From the NCBI GenBank assembly GCA_946530475.1, contig CAMNAC010000003.1, forward strand, positions 1 to 36,594: 36,594 bases of DNA, written 5' to 3'. Of this stretch, positions 7,228 to 15,404 are shown one piece after another. A program made the position numbers and the translations under genes. Each line of letters begins with the position of its first letter. Within the stretch, counting starts at the first letter, position 1. Below the pieces are notes generated by a model. It ran no database searches. It had not been told where the DNA came from and saw nothing but the letters and a program-made list of their open reading frames with translations. The DNA is from an uncultured Mycoplasmatota bacterium (GTDB lineage: Bacteria > Bacillota_I > Bacilli_A > RF39 > UBA660).

Positions 7228-8652
7228 TGATTCTAACATAGGATACTCAACAGATTGTTCTTGTACAAAAGATGAAAAAATAGGTGATTCTGAGATTTTT
7301 TCAATAAATTCTTCTAATACAGTTTCGAACTCTTCATCGGTTAATTGTTTTGCTTTTGATGGATCAATATCTGCTATTTTTGCATCCCAGTTCACAGTTT
7401 CATTTAGATTTAATTTGATTTTTCCTTCTGTTGTTTCTAGAGAAATAGATCCGGACATTGCAACATCATTTTTTGATTCTTTTTTGTTCATTGTTACTGT
7501 TCCTTTTAGTGGAGTTTCTAAATTGATTTGATAATCAAAATCCACTTTTTCAGAAGAAGATTCTCTGACAACTAAAGTTGCTAATTCTTCTGAATTTAGT
7601 TTAACAGAAACATTTGTAACCTTTCCTTGCTCTGTTCCAATTATTGTGAAATTATTTTTTTCATAAGAATCTCCCGTTGTAAAATCCATAACTGCAAGTT
7701 CAAATTCTTTTCCATTTGCGTAATAATGGAATTCTCCTGGGGCAATCGTACTTGTCATTTGCATTCCTATCACATCATTTTCAGAACCTGATGTATAGAT
7801 GTTCATTACAAAACCGTCTGTATCGTTTCCAAAAATCGTAACTTCAGGTTTACTTTCTTCTAACATTTGTTTTAATTGTGATTCTGAAGTTTGTGTTAAT
7901 TCAGCCAATAATTTTAATGCTTTTTGATCATTTAGTATTCCATCACGAATTGATTTTGCAATTTCTGTAAGTGCTTGATCATTAAACAAATATTTGTGAG
8001 CAGTTACTTTCACATTTTTTCCTGAAACCGTAATATTTGTATTTGATTTTTCAATTTTATCTGCCTGAATTCCATTTGAAATCCAAGATCCCATTTGAGT
8101 GATTAAGTAATCGTAATCTTTTATATTAGCAGATTCGATTGCTTCAAAAATTTGAGCATAATCATTTTCTTCTACATTAGGAAGCAAAATTAAAGAGTCA
8201 AATGTAGATAAATCCAAATACATGTTATTGTTTTTTACATATGTAGTTAATCCGGTTACATCTGATAAATTCTTCTGCGTAATTCCAAATTGTAAAGCTT
8301 TTTCATCATAATCAATTCCAGATTCAACCATATAAGTATATCCTGATAAACTTTTGAATGGCTCCATATCACTTTCTATATTTACTTCAGCTTTGCTTAG
8401 CATTTTTGAATGATTCTCATAGTTTTCCATTGCATTTTGAACTGTTTTGATTGCATTTTTAATCGTCATTTCATAAACATTTTTAGAATTTGACATATAG
8501 TTCTTGTGGTAAAGATGGAGAGCAAATGCAGATGCTCCAATTAAAAATACAAGTACACAAGCACCAATTAGAAGTCCCTTAAAACCTTCTAATGGATTCG
8601 ATTTTGGTTGTTCATTTAATTCAACCTTTTGATTTTCATCATTTAAATTCAT
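7225..8652 (-). CDS. Membrane-anchored extracellular protein of unknown function
   Basis: 475 residues from the chosen start. A short acidic cytoplasmic tail is followed by one membrane helix (about residues 24-44, GLLIGACVLVFLIGASAFAL). The rest is an extracellular domain rich in Asn, Ser, Thr and beta-type sequence. No catalytic motif or lipobox is seen and the family is not recognised. An in-frame ATG 24 bases further upstream (8676) falls inside the -10 element TATAAT (8675-8680, with extended TGA), so it cannot be the start. The ATG at 8652 follows a weak GGGTAGTG site. It is monocistronic, with a terminator at its stop, and divergent from the LCP gene. Its role is probably at the cell surface. 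Confidence 0.8.
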   Translation of the reverse strand: MNLNDENQKVELNEQPKSNPLEGFKGLLIGACVLVFLIGASAFALHLYHKNYMSNSKNVYEMTIKNAIKTVQNAMENYENHSKMLSKAEVNIESDMEPFKSLSGYTYMVESGIDYDEKALQFGITQKNLSDVTGLTTYVKNNNMYLDLSTFDSLILLPNVEENDYAQIFEAIESANIKDYDYLITQMGSWISNGIQADKIEKSNTNITVSGKNVKVTAHKYLFNDQALTEIAKSIRDGILNDQKALKLLAELTQTSESQLKQMLEESKPEVTIFGNDTDGFVMNIYTSGSENDVIGMQMTSTIAPGEFHYYANGKEFELAVMDFTTGDSYEKNNFTIIGTEQGKVTNVSVKLNSEELATLVVRESSSEKVDFDYQINLETPLKGTVTMNKKESKNDVAMSGSISLETTEGKIKLNLNETVNWDAKIADIDPSKAKQLTDEEFETVLEEFIEKISESPIFSSFVQEQSVEYPMLES

Positions 8653-8674
8653 TTTTTCACTACCCTTCAAATTC

Positions 8675-8683
8675 ATTATATCA
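8675..8683 (-). promoter_or_regulatory. Extended -10 promoter of the membrane protein gene
   Basis: TGATATAAT on the minus strand (TATAAT at 8675-8680). It decides the downstream gene start, because the first in-frame ATG lies within it. Confidence 0.65.
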
Positions 8684-8695
8684 TATTTTTTTCAG

Positions 8696-8717
8696 AAAAA
8701 AAGAACTAAAAAGTTCT
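8696..8717 (-). terminator. Terminator associated with a gene remnant
   Basis: AGAAC/GTTCT stem (8702-8717) with a T-run on the minus strand. No intact gene ends here; the stop of the remnant at 8706-8783 lies in its loop. Confidence 0.6.
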
Positions 8718-8783
8718 TTCTTTTGCTTTTTTCTTTACTTGCTCTTCTTCATTTAATTGTTCTGACAAATATTTTGTTAGAGA
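8706..8783 (-). pseudogene. C-terminal remnant of a lost gene
   Basis: A 25-codon stretch on the minus strand has protein-like content (for example LSEQLNEEEQVKKKAKER) and ends in a TAG placed inside a terminator hairpin, the same arrangement as intact genes here. It is closed upstream by a TAG at 8784-8786 and has no start codon with a ribosome site. I read it as the tail of a decayed gene that kept its terminator. The family cannot be identified; chance is possible because the stretch is short. Confidence 0.35.
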
Positions 8784-8784
8784 C

Positions 8785-8840
8785 TAGCCAAAAAAATGAT
8801 TTTGATATATAATGATATAGTGTATATAAAACGCAGGAGG
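8785..8840 (+). promoter_or_regulatory. Probable promoter and ribosome site of the LCP gene
   Basis: TATAAT (8808-8813) with a weak TAGCCA -35 (8785-8790) 17 bases upstream, then AGGAGG (8835-8840) placed 6 bases before the ATG at 8847. Confidence 0.55.
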
Positions 8841-8846
8841 AATAAA

Positions 8847-11039
8847 ATGAGGAAAAAGAAAAAAATAACATTTGGAATTATGTCAGTTACAGCCTTTATT
8901 GTTGCAGGAATGACTGGATATTTTATATATTCTTTAAATTTATTAACAGGAATTGAAAACCTTTTAAGAGCCATCATTATGATTGCTACAGGAGGAATTC
9001 TTTTACTAATCTTGTTAGGATTATTTGTATTAAGTAAAAAGAAAAAGAAAAAAGTTTTCACATTACTTGTTTGCTTTACACTTCTTTATTCTTTTGGGCT
9101 TTACTTTGGAGCAAGCAATATTGACCGAATTATTGGTAAAATTGAAAATATTACAACTGATACGACTACTTATTCAACTAGTTTAGTAGCGCTTTCTTCA
9201 AATGAATTAGATGATATTAAGAATCTTGATTCTGGAGTTATTGGTATTTTGAGTGATGAAACAAATGTAGAAGGAAATGTTCTTCCAAATGAAGTCATTA
9301 AAGATTTAAAAATTAAAAATGAAGTAAAAAAATATGACAGTTTTGTAACATTAATTAAAGCACTTTTAGAAGAAGAAATTGACTATGCATTTCTTCCAAC
9401 CAATTATTCGATTCTTTTTGGAAATATCGAAGGTTTTGATAAATTAAAGGAACAAACAAAAATTATTTATACAAAATCAAAAGAAGAAAAACAAAAGAAA
9501 GAAAGAAAAAGTAACGGTTCTAAACTTGATAAACCATTTACTATCCTATTAATGGGAGTTGATTCTGATATTGAAGAAATCAAAGGAAGTAGTTTTAATG
9601 GAGACTCTTTAATGTTAATCACATTTAATCCTACTACACTAAATTCTACCATTGTTAGTATCCCAAGGGACTCATATGTTCCAATCACATGTTTTACAGG
9701 ACAAAGAAAAAATAAAATCACACATGCTGCTTGGTACGGAGAAGGTTGTATGATTGATACCATTGAAAACTTTTTAGACGTACATATTGATTACTATGCA
9801 AAAATCAATTTCAAAGGAGTTGTAAAACTAGTCGATGCATTAGGTGGTGTCGATGTAGATGTAGAATATAGTTTCTGTGAACAAGATAGTAACCGTTCAT
9901 TTGGAGAAAACACAGTCTATGTCAAAGAAGGATTTCAAACATTAAATGGTGAAGCTGCACTTGCCTATGCAAGAAACAGACATCCAAATCCTGAATACTG
10001 TAGTTCTGAATGGACCAATTATGACAGTAATGATTTCATAAGAGGACAACATCAACAAGATGTGGTAAAAGCTTTGATGAATAAATTTTCAAAAATCGAT
10101 AGTTTAGATACTTTCTACGACATTCTAGATACTATTAGTAACAGCATGGAAACCAACTTATCAACTTCTGAAATTTTGTCTTTATACGATATCGCAAAAG
10201 ATGTATTATTAAAAAGTAGAAATATGCCATTAGAAGATTTATTTGGAATACAAAGACTTTATATCAGTGGATATGATTATTACATTTATGATTATCATCC
10301 TGCAAGTGGACAAGGTTCACAGATGAGTTTGTATGACTTTGTTCCATACAAAGGAAGTATTCAAGATGTATCCAATGCAATGAAAGTAAATCTTGGATTA
10401 AAAGAAGCAGAAGTCATTAAATCATTCTCGTTCGATGTGGACGATGAATATGAAGAAACAGTAATTGGTAGAAAGAATTATGGTGAAGGCGGAATCCCAT
10501 TAATGAGAGATTTCACAGGAGTAGATGTAAGTGTTGCACGAAGTTATGCAAACGTACATGGAATTAGTTTAATTGTAGAAGAAATTGATTCTCCATCAAT
10601 TGAAGGTCTAATACTTGATCAAAGTATCCCAGAAGGAACTGATTTGGAATATGTTAGTACGTTAAAGGTATACGTTTCCAATGGATCTGGTGGAGATGAT
10701 CCAGTAGACCCTTCCGAAGGAGTTACGGATTGTAGTAAAAAAGAAAATGCAACAAATTCCGTATGTGCAATGCCAACATTTATTGGAGACACAGTTGGAT
10801 TTGTCAAAACATGGTTTAAAAACCAAGGATATGACATCAATGTTGAATTTAGTCCTAGTGGGGAAACAGATTCTGCAATTGTAACAGGACAATCTACTAC
10901 AAATGCTTATCTATACGATTATATCGGTACTGAAAAAACATTTACAATTGAATGGGAAGAAAAGAAAGAAGAACCAGTAGAGCCTGAAGAACCTGAGGAA
11001 CCTGAAAATCCAGACAATCCAGATAATTCAAACGAATAA
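8847..11039 (+). CDS. LytR-CpsA-Psr family protein with PASTA repeats
   Basis: 730 residues. LCP enzymes transfer undecaprenyl-linked glycopolymers (teichoic acid or capsule) to peptidoglycan at the outer membrane face. Order: three hydrophobic segments (about 7-30, 40-62, 70-88); an extra extracellular region (about 105-215) that looks like part of a solute-binding fold; the LCP domain (about 228-410) with the conserved segments TILLMGVDS, SIPRDSYV, RKNKITHA, KINFKGVVKLVDALGGVDVDV, LNGEAALAYARNRH and DFIRGQHQQ; two PASTA-type repeats (about 553-614 and 640-704); an acidic proline-rich tail. The start at 8847 is set by AGGAGG; an in-frame ATG at 8796 precedes the -10. Most LCP proteins have one membrane helix and no PASTA repeats. 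Monocistronic. Confidence 0.9.
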   Translation: MRKKKKITFGIMSVTAFIVAGMTGYFIYSLNLLTGIENLLRAIIMIATGGILLLILLGLFVLSKKKKKKVFTLLVCFTLLYSFGLYFGASNIDRIIGKIENITTDTTTYSTSLVALSSNELDDIKNLDSGVIGILSDETNVEGNVLPNEVIKDLKIKNEVKKYDSFVTLIKALLEEEIDYAFLPTNYSILFGNIEGFDKLKEQTKIIYTKSKEEKQKKERKSNGSKLDKPFTILLMGVDSDIEEIKGSSFNGDSLMLITFNPTTLNSTIVSIPRDSYVPITCFTGQRKNKITHAAWYGEGCMIDTIENFLDVHIDYYAKINFKGVVKLVDALGGVDVDVEYSFCEQDSNRSFGENTVYVKEGFQTLNGEAALAYARNRHPNPEYCSSEWTNYDSNDFIRGQHQQDVVKALMNKFSKIDSLDTFYDILDTISNSMETNLSTSEILSLYDIAKDVLLKSRNMPLEDLFGIQRLYISGYDYYIYDYHPASGQGSQMSLYDFVPYKGSIQDVSNAMKVNLGLKEAEVIKSFSFDVDDEYEETVIGRKNYGEGGIPLMRDFTGVDVSVARSYANVHGISLIVEEIDSPSIEGLILDQSIPEGTDLEYVSTLKVYVSNGSGGDDPVDPSEGVTDCSKKENATNSVCAMPTFIGDTVGFVKTWFKNQGYDINVEFSPSGETDSAIVTGQSTTNAYLYDYIGTEKTFTIEWEEKKEEPVEPEEPEEPENPDNPDNSNE

Positions 11040-11040
11040 A

Positions 11041-11068
11041 AACCTCTAGCAAAAAGCTAGAGGTTTTT
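11041..11068. terminator. Bidirectional terminator between convergent genes
   Basis: Perfect 10-bp stem AACCTCTAGC/GCTAGAGGTT around AAAAA, with A before and T after. It serves the LCP gene (plus) and the hypothetical gene ending at 11069 (minus). Confidence 0.92.
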
Positions 11069-12106
11069 CTATCGATAGATTTTTGATTTTTCTTTATAAA
11101 CTTTTTTCGCTTCTAGTTGTTCCATTTTTTGCATCCAAATAGTCATTAAAACTTCATAAATATCAACGGAATAATCCATTACTAATTCATACTGTTCATA
11201 ATCGCATTTGTGAAACAAATCATTTGATTGGAAGAATAAATCACATTGCCTCATCAAATCCTCATTGGAAGGTAAATTCATCATAAAGAAACTATCATTA
11301 TGTTCTTTTACAACCATTAGGTTTTCCAATCTTTTTGCTAAGAAACAAGCAAAAGACATTAATAGTTTTCGATTGTCTGATTGTTCTTCATTTATAAAGA
11401 AAGGTGTACACATAAGGCTGATATCTTTAGGAGTGATATATAAATGGAAAAAATGAGGATATGTTCGGTATGCATAATCTGATAAGAGTTCTGCCACTTC
11501 TGCCATTTCAAAAAGTTCAATTCCGATAACTCCAGATTCATAATAATAAGAAATATAAGGATTTTGATTTCTACTAATATTCTGTTCATAAATAGTCGAA
11601 AGTGCGGTATCAATCCCCAAGAAGGAAGCATTAATTAATTCTACTCTTTCATTTTTATCTTTTTTATAATAGTCAGAATCCATACTTTCTGAGAATTCTT
11701 CAATATAATAATTAAATAATTTGTGATAGAATTCACTATCAATACTATCCGTCTCTTGTAATCTGTTTTTTTCCTTTGTATAGACAAAATATATTCCATT
11801 CAAATAATACTTCAATTTTTCATTCGTTGCGCTATTTTGATATTCATTATAAAAAGTTGCGGTGAAATGATTTAAATCTGGAATTTTATGGTATTTTTTA
11901 ATAAGATGTTTTTTTAACTTTTGACTTCCCTTTTCATAGTCTTTATCATTTTGAATCAAAGCATATCGTTCTCCATTGACTTTCCTATTAAATATATCTA
12001 CTTTATGGTCAAAAGTTCTCAAAGTAGAATTCCAATTTTCAACATCTACTAATTCATCCATATAATTAATAAAATCATCTACCTGTTTTAATATTTTTTT
12101 CTGCAT
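11069..12106 (-). CDS. Hypothetical protein, alpha-helical
   Basis: 345 residues, no signal peptide, no membrane helix. The sequence is rich in Tyr, Phe, Asn and charged residues with mainly helical character (for example KQVDDFINYMDELVD at the start). It has no nucleotide-binding or catalytic motif and is not recognised. Ribosome site AAAGGTGATAGT precedes the ATG. It starts about 50 bases after spoVIF with only a weak hairpin between, so it may be co-transcribed and could be a sporulation gene; this rests on position only. Confidence 0.8.
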   Translation of the reverse strand: MQKKILKQVDDFINYMDELVDVENWNSTLRTFDHKVDIFNRKVNGERYALIQNDKDYEKGSQKLKKHLIKKYHKIPDLNHFTATFYNEYQNSATNEKLKYYLNGIYFVYTKEKNRLQETDSIDSEFYHKLFNYYIEEFSESMDSDYYKKDKNERVELINASFLGIDTALSTIYEQNISRNQNPYISYYYESGVIGIELFEMAEVAELLSDYAYRTYPHFFHLYITPKDISLMCTPFFINEEQSDNRKLLMSFACFLAKRLENLMVVKEHNDSFFMMNLPSNEDLMRQCDLFFQSNDLFHKCDYEQYELVMDYSVDIYEVLMTIWMQKMEQLEAKKVYKEKSKIYR

Positions 12107-12156
12107 ACTATCACCTTTTTCATTATTTTAATGAAAAATTGAAAAAAAAACAAGAC

Positions 12157-12402
12157 TTAAAACATTTTATCTATATTTTTAGGAATGGAATCTTTTTTTA
12201 CAGCATCAATAATTTTTTGTTCTTTTTCTTTTGAAATGGGATTTCCTGTCATTTTACTTAATTCCCCTATAACTTCTCTTAGAGTTCCTTCATCTTTTAA
12301 ATCCCCTTCTTGCAGTTTCTTTGCTAATTCTAAGATTGTAGCTTTCCCTACATTTGTTTTTTTCTCTACCCTATGAAAAAAATTATCCGTAAAACGAAGC
12401 AT
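12157..12402 (-). CDS. spoVIF: Stage VI sporulation protein F
   Basis: 81 residues, close to Bacillus SpoVIF (YjcC): NFFHRVEKKTNVGKATILELAKKLQ, then an acidic turn and REVIGELSKMTGNPISKEKEQKIIDAVKK. SpoVIF is a mother-cell protein needed for proper coat assembly through GerE in Bacillus. The ATG follows AGGAGG (12410-12415). The upstream gap to der is only 45 bases and holds the der terminator, a SigK-like promoter and this ribosome site superimposed (see findings). As known for Bacillus, late mother-cell SigK control is expected, and the sequence supports it. Confidence 0.85.
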   Translation of the reverse strand: MLRFTDNFFHRVEKKTNVGKATILELAKKLQEGDLKDEGTLREVIGELSKMTGNPISKEKEQKIIDAVKKDSIPKNIDKMF

Positions 12403-12437
12403 AAAAAAACCTCCTACTGTATTATATGTAAGAGGTT
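12403..12437 (-). terminator. Terminator of der whose 3' arm contains the spoVIF ribosome site
   Basis: On the minus strand AACCTCTTAC pairs with GTAGGAGGTT (12428-12437 with 12408-12417; one G-U pair), 10-base loop, then seven T. The 3' arm carries AGGAGG for spoVIF. Confidence 0.8.
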
Positions 12438-12446
12438 TTATATGGT
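12420..12446 (-). promoter_or_regulatory. SigK-like promoter of spoVIF
   Basis: Minus strand AC (12445-12446), 16 bases, CATATAATA (12420-12428). This fits the Bacillus SigK form AC-N16-CATAnnnTA exactly. The -10 lies in the loop and arm of the der terminator. Confidence 0.6.
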
Positions 12447-12447
12447 A

Positions 12448-13767
12448 CTAAAAATCTTCTTCTCCTTTATTTTTAAATTGTAGTACAATTGGAGTTCCTT
12501 CAAAATCAAAAGATTCTCGTAATTTGTTCTCCAAATAACGCTCATAAGAAAAATGAATTAACCCTTTACTATTTACTTGAATATCAAATGTTGGTGGATT
12601 GGTACCCACTTGTTTAGAATAATATATCTTTAATCGCTTTCCTTTATAAGAAGGTGGCATATTTAATAAATAAGCTTCTTCAATTACATCATTTAATAAA
12701 CTTGTTTTAATTTGTTTCTTACTATTTTCATAAACTTTTAATACTTCAGGCATTAAAGTATGAATACGTTTTGTAGTTAAAGCAGATAAAAATACAATTG
12801 GAGCATAAGTCATAAATTGGAAATTTGCTCGAATTTCTTTTGTAAATTCCTTCATTTTTTCATCTTTATTATCAACCGTATCCCATTTATTGACAACAAT
12901 TACAACTGCCTTTCCAGCTTCTAATGCATATCCTGCTATATGCTTATCATGCTCTTTGATCCCTTCTTCTGCGTTTAATACAATCAAACATACATCAGAA
13001 CGATCGATTGCTTTCATAGATCGAAGATAACTATATTTTTCTATTTTCTCATAGATTTTACCGCGTTTTCTAAGTCCTGCAGTATCAATTACAACACAAT
13101 CTGTTCCGTGATAAGTAAAAGGGGTATCAATCGCATCTCTTGTAGTTCCAGCAACATTACTTACAATCACTTTTTCTTCCCCGATTAGTGCATTCACTAA
13201 ACTACTCTTTCCTACATTTGGTCTTCCAATTACAGAAAGTTTTAAAAGATTCGAATTTTCTTCTTCTATTATTTTTGGAAATTCATGTGTCACTTGTAAT
13301 AGCAAATCATAAATTCCTTCATTTTGTTCACCTGAAACATTATAATAGTGTTCAAAACCTAATTCATAGAAATCATACAAATGATTTTTTGCTTCTTTGC
13401 TATCTACTTTATTCATTGCGACTACAACTGGTTTTTGAGATTTTATTAACATATCTCTGACAATATAATCATCACTTGTTAAACCTTCTTTTGCATCCAC
13501 TACAAAAATAACAACGTCTGATTCATCAATCGCAAGTTCTGCTTGCATTTTAATCTCTTCTTGAAAAGCATCTGATTCTAGACTAATACCACCTGTATCA
13601 ATTAAATGAAATTGATAATCTTCAAATTTCACTTCTCCGTATATGCGATCTCTTGTAACTCCAGGTGTATCTTCAATGATAGATACTTTATGTCCTACTA
13701 AACGATTAAAAATAGTCGATTTTCCTACATTTGGTCTTCCAACTAATGCGACAACTGGTTTTTTCAT
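12448..13767 (-). CDS. der: Ribosome-associated GTPase Der (EngA)
   Basis: Essential GTPase for 50S subunit assembly. 439 residues with the unique double G-domain: two GRPNVGKS P-loops (about residues 10-17 and 182-189), two DTxG switch motifs (LIDTGG and VIDTAG), two NKxD motifs (MNKVD and VNKWD), and a KH-like C-terminal domain. Length is normal. It is transcribed from an extended -10 TATAAT (13791-13796) shortly before the ATG and is followed by a terminator shared with the spoVIF control region. Confidence 0.97.
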   Translation of the reverse strand: MKKPVVALVGRPNVGKSTIFNRLVGHKVSIIEDTPGVTRDRIYGEVKFEDYQFHLIDTGGISLESDAFQEEIKMQAELAIDESDVVIFVVDAKEGLTSDDYIVRDMLIKSQKPVVVAMNKVDSKEAKNHLYDFYELGFEHYYNVSGEQNEGIYDLLLQVTHEFPKIIEEENSNLLKLSVIGRPNVGKSSLVNALIGEEKVIVSNVAGTTRDAIDTPFTYHGTDCVVIDTAGLRKRGKIYEKIEKYSYLRSMKAIDRSDVCLIVLNAEEGIKEHDKHIAGYALEAGKAVVIVVNKWDTVDNKDEKMKEFTKEIRANFQFMTYAPIVFLSALTTKRIHTLMPEVLKVYENSKKQIKTSLLNDVIEEAYLLNMPPSYKGKRLKIYYSKQVGTNPPTFDIQVNSKGLIHFSYERYLENKLRESFDFEGTPIVLQFKNKGEEDF

Positions 13768-13824
13768 AGGAATCCCCCATTTCCGAAATTATTATAACAT
13801 CTTTTTTGAAATACGAAAACAAAT

Positions 13825-13853
13825 TTGATTTTTTTTCTATTTTTGTTTATAAT
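13825..13853 (+). promoter_or_regulatory. SigA promoter of the sigma-factor gene
   Basis: TTGATT (13825-13830), 17 bases, TATAAT (13848-13853), then AAGGAGGG 5 bases before the ATG. It is divergent from the der promoter. Confidence 0.8.
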
Positions 13854-13879
13854 AAACAGGCTGAAAAAAGGAGGGCTTT

Positions 13880-14869
13880 ATGAAAGTAAAAATAGAAAAC
13901 AAAGATGGAGATACAGAATTTGTTAATTATAGTAAGAAAGAAGCATTGAAATTAATTGAAGAATTGCATAACGAAATTCCAGAAGTTCGTTATCATGCTG
14001 ATCCTATTAGTACCTATTTTGATCAAACATCCTATAGAATACTTACTCCTTATGAAGAACGTATCCTATTTCTAGCAATGGAAAATGGAATCAAGGATGC
14101 CAGAACAATTTTAATTGAGCGCAACACAAGACTTGTCATTAGTATTGCGAAACATTATTCGAATAATCATATACCAATTTCTGACCTTATTCAAGAAGGA
14201 AATCAAGGACTAATGGATGCGGTAGAAAAATTTGATGTAAAAAGAGGATTCCGTTTTTCTACCTATGCAACTTGGTGGATTCGTCAAGCAATCACTCGAT
14301 ATATAGGAACATCCACTGAAAACATTCGTATCCCTGTTCATATAGTAGAAAGTAAAAGGAAATTATATAAAATTGAAACGCAATTGACACAAAAACTACA
14401 TAGAGCGCCAACCTCAAGTGAGATTGCAGAAATTGCAGGATTAACAGAAGAACAAGTAGAAAAGATTAAAGCATATGATAATGGCTATTGGAGTCTTAAT
14501 GAAACTGTCACCGAAGAAGAAGATGTAGAATTAATGGATTTTTTACCAGATAATAAGAAAAATCCAGAGCAAGCGATGATGGATAACTCTTTAATTGAAG
14601 AAGTTCATAATGCACTTCGTACATGTGGATTAAAAGAAAGAGATATTCAAATCATTAAAAAAAGATTTGGAATCGATTGTAATCGAACTTACACCTTAGA
14701 AGAATTAGGCGCACAATATAATTTAACACGCGAACGTATTCGTCAAATTGAATCAAGAGCACTCAATAGTTTAAAAAAGAATGCACAATTTCAAGATTTA
14801 AAGCCATATGTATTAGAAGAAAAAGCAGAAGATAAAAAAAAGATTCTATACAGAAAAAAGGAAAAATAA
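13880..14869 (+). CDS. RNA polymerase sigma-70 family factor (RpoD-like, group 2 type)
   Basis: 329 residues with regions 1.2 to 4.2 in order. Region 2 is close to RpoD (DLIQEGNQGLMDAVEKFD, then FRFSTYATWWIRQAITRYI, where WWIRQAITR covers the melting and -10 recognition face). Region 3 begins IRIPVHIVESKRKL and region 4.2 is YTLEELGAQYNLTRERIRQIESRAL. Region 2.4 departs from typical SigA after ITR, the long acidic region 1.1 is missing, and the N-terminus and lysine-rich C-terminus are not RpoD-like. It is not beside dnaG as a primary sigma would be. It is probably an RpoD-like alternative (group 2) sigma, though a divergent primary factor cannot be excluded without the rest of the genome. 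Confidence 0.85.
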   Translation: MKVKIENKDGDTEFVNYSKKEALKLIEELHNEIPEVRYHADPISTYFDQTSYRILTPYEERILFLAMENGIKDARTILIERNTRLVISIAKHYSNNHIPISDLIQEGNQGLMDAVEKFDVKRGFRFSTYATWWIRQAITRYIGTSTENIRIPVHIVESKRKLYKIETQLTQKLHRAPTSSEIAEIAGLTEEQVEKIKAYDNGYWSLNETVTEEEDVELMDFLPDNKKNPEQAMMDNSLIEEVHNALRTCGLKERDIQIIKKRFGIDCNRTYTLEELGAQYNLTRERIRQIESRALNSLKKNAQFQDLKPYVLEEKAEDKKKILYRKKEK

Positions 14870-14885
14870 TCAATTTCCTTTTTTT
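14854..14885. terminator. Shared terminator with both stop codons in its loop
   Basis: AAGGAAA (14858-14864) pairs with TTTCCTT (14874-14880), with A/T extensions and T-runs on both strands. The 9-base loop contains the sigma gene TAA and the adjoining minus-strand TGA of the next gene. Confidence 0.8.
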
Positions 14886-15361
14886 ATTTTATTTTGTGCT
14901 TTTAGTATGTCTTTCCAATCTTTATAATCAATAATACTATATTCAAACAAATAAATTTTTTCTAATTCTTTCAAAGGTTTTTTTATGAAATAATAAAAAG
15001 CATTCTGATAATAATACACTTCCCCTTTTTTTAACAAACTAGGAGTCAACAAATAATAATCTTCTAATTTATATAAAAAGGGATGCTCCCTTTCAATTTG
15101 AATTCTTAATTCGATTTCATGCGTAGAAAATGGATAATAATCCATATCTTCCTTTTCTACTTCTAAAACTACCCCAGTATTCGAATCATGATAAAGTGTA
15201 ACATGATAAAAACCGTTTACATTTATGTGATAATAACTTTCTAATTTTAAAAAGATTTGTTTCAATTCTTGTTCCAATTTTTCTTTATTGTCAATGGAAA
15301 AAGAAAAAAATGAATTCAAAAAAATCTCATAATGAGACTCATCACATAAAATCACTTTCAT
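14870..15361 (-). CDS. Hypothetical small protein
   Basis: 163 residues, cytoplasmic by appearance, with many Tyr, Phe, Glu and Lys; family not recognised. It starts MKVILCDESHYEIFLN and has a stretch of alternating hydrophobic residues that suggests beta structure (VNGFYHVTLYHDSNTGVVLE). It begins 43 bases after the engB stop with no terminator in between, so it is probably the second gene of the engB transcript. It converges on the sigma-factor gene with a shared terminator. Confidence 0.75.
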   Translation of the reverse strand: MKVILCDESHYEIFLNSFFSFSIDNKEKLEQELKQIFLKLESYYHINVNGFYHVTLYHDSNTGVVLEVEKEDMDYYPFSTHEIELRIQIEREHPFLYKLEDYYLLTPSLLKKGEVYYYQNAFYYFIKKPLKELEKIYLFEYSIIDYKDWKDILKAQNKIKKGN

Positions 15362-15404
15362 TTTATCACCTAAAGTATTTTATGCAATTACTATCGTTAT
15401 GAGA

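Noticed and set aside
8777-9061. 94-codon minus-strand frame opposite the LCP gene start
   Set aside because: Antisense of the membrane helices of the LCP protein; Phe/Ile-rich with no ribosome site.
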